This document shows positions 5,239-9,009 of a DNA stretch of 9,009 nucleotides, piece by piece; positions within the stretch are counted from its first letter, which is position 1, and the number at the start of each line of letters is the position of its first letter. The stretch lies in assembly GCA_001003855.1 (NCBI GenBank), contig LCPX01000029.1:2084-11092 (forward strand), in the 5' to 3' direction. Both the position numbers and the translations under genes were made by a program. The DNA is from Candidatus Moranbacteria bacterium GW2011_GWE1_49_15. Its GTDB lineage: Bacteria; Patescibacteriota; Minisyncoccia; Moranbacterales; GWC2-37-73. The notes under the pieces were generated by a model, which saw only the letters and a program-made list of their open reading frames with translations, had not been told where the DNA came from and did not search any database.

Positions 5239-7021
5239 GGAAGAACAAGGAGACAGGAAAATCGTGAAGATACCGGCAACGATCACCGTGAAGAAATTCA
5301 GCGAGGTGTTAAACCTGCCTGTTTCTAAGATCATAACCGAACTTCTGAAAAATAAGATTTTAGCTACTATAAACGAGGAAATAGACTTCGAAACGGCCAG
5401 TATCATAGCTGAAGACCTGGGCTTTGCGACCGAGGAATACACGGAAGTGTCCGACGACCAGGCCATGACGCTGGAAAAACTCATAGAAATTTGCAAAATC
5501 GAGAAGGAATCAGGGAAAAATCTCAGGTCGAGACCCCCTGTCGTCACCATCCTGGGACATGTCGATCATGGAAAGACGACCCTCTTGGATACGATCAGGA
5601 AAGCTTCGGTAGCCGAAAAGGAAGCCGGCGGAATCACCCAGCACATCAGCGCCTACCAAACCAAGAAAAAGGGCCAATTCATAACGTTCGTCGATACTCC
5701 CGGCCATGAAGCTTTTTCAGGAATGCGCGAAAGAGGTGTAAGCATAGCGGATATAGCGGTTCTGGTCGTAGCGGCCGACGACGGAGTGCGTCCGCAGACC
5801 AAGGAGGTCATCAAATATCTTAAGGAAAAGAAAATCCCGACGGTCGTAGCCATCAACAAGGTTGATAAGCCGGATGCCAATATCCAGCGCGTAAAGCAGG
5901 AGTTGGCTGACAACGACATAGTGATCGAGCAATGGGGCGGAAATTATATCTGCGCGGAAGTAAGCGCCAAGCAAAATATCGGGATCGACGAGCTTTTGGA
6001 GAGTATCCTTCTGGTCGCCGAAGTCGAAGATTTCAGAGCTGACGACAAGAGGGACGCTCTGGGAGTGGTGTTGGAATCGCATCTCGACCCGAACAAGGGT
6101 CCGGTAGCGATCGTCTTGGTCAAAACGGGAACATTGAAGGTTGGCCAGGACATAGTGGTCGGAAAAACCTACGGACGAGTCAGGAAAATAGAAGATTTCG
6201 TGGGTAAATCCCTGCCGTTCGCGGGACCGTCCACCCCGGTTTCCATCATGGGACTCAACGACACGCCCAACACCAACGATGTCTTGCAAGTCGAATCTGG
6301 AAAAACTGCCGCCAGGCTCCGCTCGAAAGGCCTGACCGATGCCGCCGGAAGCCAAAGGGAGAGACTGACTTCGCAAAACATGATGAAGAAAATCGAGGAC
6401 GAGAAAGTTCAGAAACTCAACGTCATCCTGAAAGCCGATGTGCAAGGATCACTGGAAGCTATAGAACAGATCCTTTCCACCATAAAATCGGACGAGGTCT
6501 CCATCAACTACATAGAAGTGGGCGTCGGGAGCATAACCGAATCCGACATAAAGATAGCCGCCGCCTCAGGGGCCACTATTTTCGGATTCAACGCCGAGCC
6601 TACCTCCGTAGCCAAACGCTTGGCCGAATCCAGCGGGGTCACGATAAAAACTTACCGGATCATCTACGAACTGGTCGAAGAAGTCAAAAAGCTCCTCGTG
6701 GAAATGCTCCCTCCGGAAGTAATCCGGACGGATCATGGAAAAATGGAGATCCTGGGGATCTTCAAAACGGGAAAACATGACATGATAGTGGGAGGGAAGG
6801 TCATCGAAGGGAAAATAGTCAAAAAATCTTCCGTCGAAGTTTATCGCGGGGAAAAGATGATCGGAAAAGGGAACATCTCCAATCTCCAGCAGAACAAAGT
6901 TCCGGCCGATGAAGTGGAAAAAGGCAATGAATGCGGACTTGTGTTCGAAGGGGACACCAAGATCAAGGAAGGCGACGTACTCGCCAGCTTCGTGGAGGAA
7001 GAGAGAAAGAAAACATTGTAA
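5237..7021 (+). CDS. infB: Translation initiation factor IF-2
   Basis: 594 aa. IF2 is the GTPase that brings initiator tRNA to the 30S subunit and drives 50S joining. An IF2 N-terminal domain (about residues 10-60) is followed almost at once by the G domain. Its motifs are G1 GHVDHGKT (107-114), switch I GGITQHI (131-137), G3 DTPGH (153-157), G4 NKVD (207-210) and G5 SAK (243-245). Domain II, domain III (VILKADVQGSLEA, then VGVGSITESDI) and the C-terminal initiator-tRNA-binding domain (GIFKTGKHDMIVGGKVIEG) are all present. It lacks the long charged N-terminal extension of E. coli IF2 (890 aa), as is common in reduced genomes. The start has no Shine-Dalgarno but is the first ATG after the upstream hairpin. 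rbfA follows 88 bases downstream. Confidence 0.97.
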   Translation: MEEQGDRKIVKIPATITVKKFSEVLNLPVSKIITELLKNKILATINEEIDFETASIIAEDLGFATEEYTEVSDDQAMTLEKLIEICKIEKESGKNLRSRPPVVTILGHVDHGKTTLLDTIRKASVAEKEAGGITQHISAYQTKKKGQFITFVDTPGHEAFSGMRERGVSIADIAVLVVAADDGVRPQTKEVIKYLKEKKIPTVVAINKVDKPDANIQRVKQELADNDIVIEQWGGNYICAEVSAKQNIGIDELLESILLVAEVEDFRADDKRDALGVVLESHLDPNKGPVAIVLVKTGTLKVGQDIVVGKTYGRVRKIEDFVGKSLPFAGPSTPVSIMGLNDTPNTNDVLQVESGKTAARLRSKGLTDAAGSQRERLTSQNMMKKIEDEKVQKLNVILKADVQGSLEAIEQILSTIKSDEVSINYIEVGVGSITESDIKIAAASGATIFGFNAEPTSVAKRLAESSGVTIKTYRIIYELVEEVKKLLVEMLPPEVIRTDHGKMEILGIFKTGKHDMIVGGKVIEGKIVKKSSVEVYRGEKMIGKGNISNLQQNKVPADEVEKGNECGLVFEGDTKIKEGDVLASFVEEERKKTL

Positions 7022-7072
7022 CCCCTAGAGTCTTGAAGCTAAAAGCTGGATCAAGCAATTGATGCGCTTTAC

Positions 7073-7099
7073 AGACTTTATGAACTTTATAGACTTTTA
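7073..7099 (+). repeat. 9-bp tandem repeats in the infB-rbfA spacer
   Basis: Three consecutive 9-base units read AGACTTTAT (7073-7081), GAACTTTAT (7082-7090) and AGACTTTTA (7091-7099), with a degenerate trace continuing into the rbfA leader. The array ends ten bases before the rbfA start codon and leaves no room for a Shine-Dalgarno. Similar short ACTTTAT-type repeats are, as I recall, seen between genes in some draft Patescibacteria genomes. Confidence 0.5.
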
Positions 7100-7109
7100 A
7101 CTTGAATTT

Positions 7110-7442
7110 ATGAGCCAACGGATCCAGAAAATAAACTCCCTCATCAGGAAACACATAGCCGAAATCCTGGTCAAAGACCTGAGTCTCAAGCTCGGGGTTT
7201 TCTTGACGGTCGCCAAGGTTGACACGACTCCCGACCTGCGTTATACTCGCGTATTCCTCAGTGTTTTTCCGGAAAAGGAAATGCACTACGTGGAAGAGAC
7301 ATTGAAAAAAGAAAAACACCAACTCCAGGGGGCGCTCAACAGGAAGCTCCATATGAAACCCCTTCCGAAACTGATCTTCAAAATAGACACCACGGAAGCT
7401 GAAGCGGATAAGATCGAGAAGATCCTACTTGACCTCGAATAG
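7110..7442 (+). CDS. rbfA: Ribosome-binding factor A
   Basis: 110 aa, close to the usual 110-130. RbfA (PF02033) binds the 30S subunit during late maturation of 16S rRNA. The family pattern is visible: an N-terminal helix (QRIQKINSLIRKHIAEIL), the strand region LGVFLTVAKVDTTPDLRYTRVFLSVFPE (about residues 28-55), the central helix with LQGALNRKLHMKPLPKLIFKID (about 72-93), and a short acidic C-terminal helix. It is a type II KH-like fold without the GXXG loop. The position between infB and a DHH phosphoesterase gene is the classic order in many bacteria. The start ATG has no Shine-Dalgarno. Confidence 0.93.
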   Translation: MSQRIQKINSLIRKHIAEILVKDLSLKLGVFLTVAKVDTTPDLRYTRVFLSVFPEKEMHYVEETLKKEKHQLQGALNRKLHMKPLPKLIFKIDTTEAEADKIEKILLDLE

Positions 7443-7448
7443 CCTTTT

Positions 7449-7485
7449 CAAAAAAATTTCGCGAGAACCTGAACAAAAAAATTTC
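7449..7485 (+). repeat. 12-bp direct repeat in the rbfA-DHH spacer
   Basis: CAAAAAAATTTC occurs twice, at 7449-7460 and 7474-7485, with 13 bases between. The spacer between rbfA and the DHH gene is AT-rich and has no recognisable promoter. The repeat may be a binding site pair, or simply chance in A/T-rich DNA. Confidence 0.4.
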
Positions 7486-7546
7486 CCATCTGTATTAATC
7501 GGAGGGATTTTTTTAAGCCCGACCTACGATAATTTTCCAGCTCAAC

Positions 7547-8506
7547 ATGACATCTTTCTCCAAAGAATTCAAAACCCTTTCATACGTGTTCGACAAGTCC
7601 GCCAGGATCCTTTTAGTCGCGCATTCCAACCCGGACGGAGACACGGCCGGCTCCGTTTTGGCCCTTCGGGAATATGCGCAAAACCTAGGCAAGCAGGCCG
7701 ACGTCGTCTGCGAAGACGACTTCCCGGCCTTTTTGGAATCACTCACCCAAGAAAGATTCGAGAAGCCGGAGCAGATCAGGATCGAGAGTTACGATGCGAT
7801 AATAGGTTGCGACAGCGTGGAAAGAGGTTTCGATAAGATAATCAAAGGAGCTCCCGAAACCGTCGTCACCGCGGTCTTGGACCATCATCCGGACATTACG
7901 ATCGGAGCCGATATAAGGATCCTCGATCCGCAAAAATCCTCCGTCTGCGAAATAATATATGATTTCTTCACCGCCACGGGCGTGGAAATTACCAGAAAGA
8001 TGGCCACCTATCTCATGCTGGGCATACTGTCCGATACCGGCAACTTCCAACATGCCAACACGACCACCAAAGTCATGGAGATATCCTCCGAGCTGATGAA
8101 AAAAGGAGCTTCGTTTTCAAAGATAATCGAATCTACCTTCTCCAATAAAAAAATATCCACTCTCAAGCTTTGGGGTATCGCTTTTGAAAAGGCCAAGATA
8201 AACGAGAAGAGCGGGATGATCGCCACCGTCCTGACCAAGCAGGACATCGAACAATGCAACGCCTCGACCGAAGACATCGGACAAGTCGCTTCGATCCTCA
8301 ACACGGTCCCGGGAACCAGGTTCTCACTCATCCTTTCGGAAAGGGAGGGCGGGCAAGTCAAAGGGAGCCTTAGGAGCGAGGAATACAAAGGCGTGGACGT
8401 TTCCGAAATCGCCCATAAGTTTGGAGGCGGCGGACACAAACTTGCCAGCGGATTCACGGTAAAGGGAAAAATCGTGGAGACTCGCGACGGATGGAAGATA
8501 GAATAA
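7547..8506 (+). CDS. DHH/DHHA1 phosphoesterase, NrnA type
   Basis: 319 aa, the normal length for NrnA-like enzymes, which degrade short oligoribonucleotides (nanoRNA) and in some species dephosphorylate pAp. The DHH domain carries the metal-binding motifs HSNPDGD (residues 26-32), CDS (88-90, D89), the signature DHH (112-114) and SDTG (162-165). The C-terminal DHHA1 domain has the substrate-binding GGGGHKLASG (293-302). All catalytic residues expected of the family are present. The gene is the third of the infB-rbfA-DHH set, matching the order seen in many Firmicutes and Thermotogae. An in-frame TAA at 7514 limits the start, and ATG 7547 is the first ATG after it; no Shine-Dalgarno is visible. 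The exact substrate (nanoRNA, pAp or cyclic dinucleotide products) is not decided by sequence. Confidence 0.9.
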   Translation: MTSFSKEFKTLSYVFDKSARILLVAHSNPDGDTAGSVLALREYAQNLGKQADVVCEDDFPAFLESLTQERFEKPEQIRIESYDAIIGCDSVERGFDKIIKGAPETVVTAVLDHHPDITIGADIRILDPQKSSVCEIIYDFFTATGVEITRKMATYLMLGILSDTGNFQHANTTTKVMEISSELMKKGASFSKIIESTFSNKKISTLKLWGIAFEKAKINEKSGMIATVLTKQDIEQCNASTEDIGQVASILNTVPGTRFSLILSEREGGQVKGSLRSEEYKGVDVSEIAHKFGGGGHKLASGFTVKGKIVETRDGWKIE

Positions 8507-8508
8507 AA

Positions 8509-8531
8509 AAAACCGCCGATCAGGCGGTTTT
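8509..8531. terminator. Bidirectional intrinsic terminator
   Basis: AAAACCGCC (8509-8517) and GGCGGTTTT (8523-8531) form a nine-bp stem with the loop GATCA, starting two bases after the DHH gene stop codon. In the minus direction the stem is followed by a run of eight T residues, and in the plus direction by TTTTAT. It therefore ends both the infB cluster and the convergent metallophosphoesterase transcript. Confidence 0.88.
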
Positions 8532-8698
8532 ATCAAATTCCAAGAAGCAATTACGGATTTGAAATAGGTTGAAAGGAAGAAATTGGTTTAGGAAATTGGA
8601 AATTAGAAACAGAAACTCCTTTTTCCATTTTCTCTTTTCTTGAACTATTTTCCTTTTTCCAATCAACCCTTTTCTGATTCTTTTCCCTATGTCTTACG
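8532..8698. other. Non-coding purine/pyrimidine-skewed spacer
   Basis: The convergent spacer has no credible coding frame. Its first half is purine-rich on the plus strand, with a GGAAATT tandem pair at 8591-8604. Its second half is T/C-rich, with the 11-mer TCCTTTTTCCA repeated at 8617-8627 and 8651-8661. No RNA gene is recognised. Confidence 0.5.
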
Positions 8699-8715
8699 CC
8701 TCGTATTAAACGAGG
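8699..8715. other. Small hairpin abutting the metallophosphoesterase stop codon
   Basis: CCTCGT (8699-8704) and ACGAGG (8710-8715) pair around the loop ATTAA, directly next to the minus-strand stop codon at 8718-8716. No T-tract follows on the minus strand, so termination more likely occurs at 8509-8531. The hairpin may protect the mRNA 3' end. Confidence 0.4.
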
Positions 8716-9009
8716 TTATTTGAAATATTGAAGCGTCACTTCGTCCCCCACCACCACATATGAGCAACTATCCAGCCAGTCTCCGGCGTTCGCATAAACC
8801 AGTCCGTCGGGATTCATGACCAACTCAGGCCAATGGGTGTGTCCCATGATCACTCCGTCCACCTTGCGGGAATGGGCGTAGGCCAGCGCCAAAGACCTGA
8901 TCCTCTCCACAATTTCGGCGTATTTATGGGAGTGTTTTTTGGATGACAGGGATTTCTTTTTTCCGAAAAATCTGCGCAAAAATTTGCTTATTTTCACCAA
9001 CAAAACATA
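8716..9009 (-). CDS. LpxH-like metallophosphoesterase, C-terminal fragment
   Basis: The frame is open to the right edge; only the last 97 codons are present. The strongest motif is GVIMGHTHWPE, the GH-T-H block that supplies two metal ligands in calcineurin-like phosphoesterases. It is followed by VYANAGDWLDSCSYVVV, which matches the Y-N-GDW-(acid/V)-S block of the UDP-2,3-diacylglucosamine diphosphatase (LpxH) group. Upstream is a basic segment (KFLRRFFGKKK), in the place where LpxH-type proteins have a membrane-contacting helical insert. Patescibacteria usually lack lipid A synthesis, so the substrate may be another nucleotide-linked lipid or sugar. The gene is convergent with the infB cluster. 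The catalytic N-terminal motifs (DxH, GDxxD, GNH[DE]) lie outside the window. Confidence 0.8.
   Translation of the reverse strand, partial: YVLLVKISKFLRRFFGKKKSLSSKKHSHKYAEIVERIRSLALAYAHSRKVDGVIMGHTHWPELVMNPDGLVYANAGDWLDSCSYVVVGDEVTLQYFK

Noticed and set aside
5717..6445. Minus-strand open frame of 242 codons within infB
   Set aside because: It lies wholly inside infB, whose GTPase motifs are intact; no domain is recognisable in the antisense product.
7495..7516. Possible terminator or Shine-Dalgarno (GGAGGGATTTTTTT) between rbfA and the DHH gene
   Set aside because: The only stem is four base pairs (AATC/GATT), and the GGAGG lies about 40 bases from the start codon with an in-frame stop in between.
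1..9009. CRISPR array, insertion sequence or transposase
   Set aside because: No regularly spaced repeats of 25-40 bases, no terminal inverted repeats around a gene and no transposase motifs were seen.

Overview
The window looks like part of a chromosome from a Candidate Phyla Radiation (Patescibacteria, Parcubacteria-like) bacterium. This is inferred from the gene content: a PrgI-family protein followed by a VirB4/TraC-like gene, T4SS-type pilin proteins, an orphan lipoprotein solute-binding protein, a short IF2 and almost no Shine-Dalgarno sites. All genes read with the standard code and end at TAA or TAG. I cannot assign a genus.

Left part (1-4267, minus strand, reading right to left): a class I methyltransferase, a sugar-type extracellular solute-binding lipoprotein, a single-unit pilin-like membrane protein, a pilin-like protein with two copies of the same membrane unit, a PrgI-family membrane protein, then a 238-base non-coding gap with a long stem-loop, and finally the first 28 codons of a VirB4/TraC-type ATPase leaving the window. 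From the solute-binding protein to PrgI the genes are closely spaced and probably form one operon for a type IV secretion or conjugation-like envelope machine. The pilin-like proteins would supply the filament or membrane subunits, PrgI an inner-membrane component and VirB4 the ATPase. The solute-binding protein has no permease or ATPase beside it, and its stop codon abuts the pilin start codon, so a surface or binding role linked to the secretion machine is worth considering.

Middle (4268-5236): a divergent region holds a GC-rich hairpin and an extended -10 promoter for a tRNA-Ser(CGA) gene. A second extended -10 promoter, with an inverted repeat over its -35 box, precedes a DUF4446 membrane protein.

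Right part (5237-8531, plus strand): infB (IF2), rbfA (30S maturation factor) and a DHH/DHHA1 phosphoesterase of the NrnA type form the widely conserved translation and RNA-turnover cluster, here without nusA and truB alongside. A strong bidirectional terminator (8509-8531) closes it. After about 185 bases of purine- and pyrimidine-skewed spacer, the minus-strand 3' end of an LpxH-like metallophosphoesterase runs off the right edge.

Nothing here is clearly a wholly new system. The most interesting signals are the orphan solute-binding lipoprotein wired into the pilin operon, the internally duplicated pilin, and the 16-bp stem structure between prgI and the VirB4 gene.
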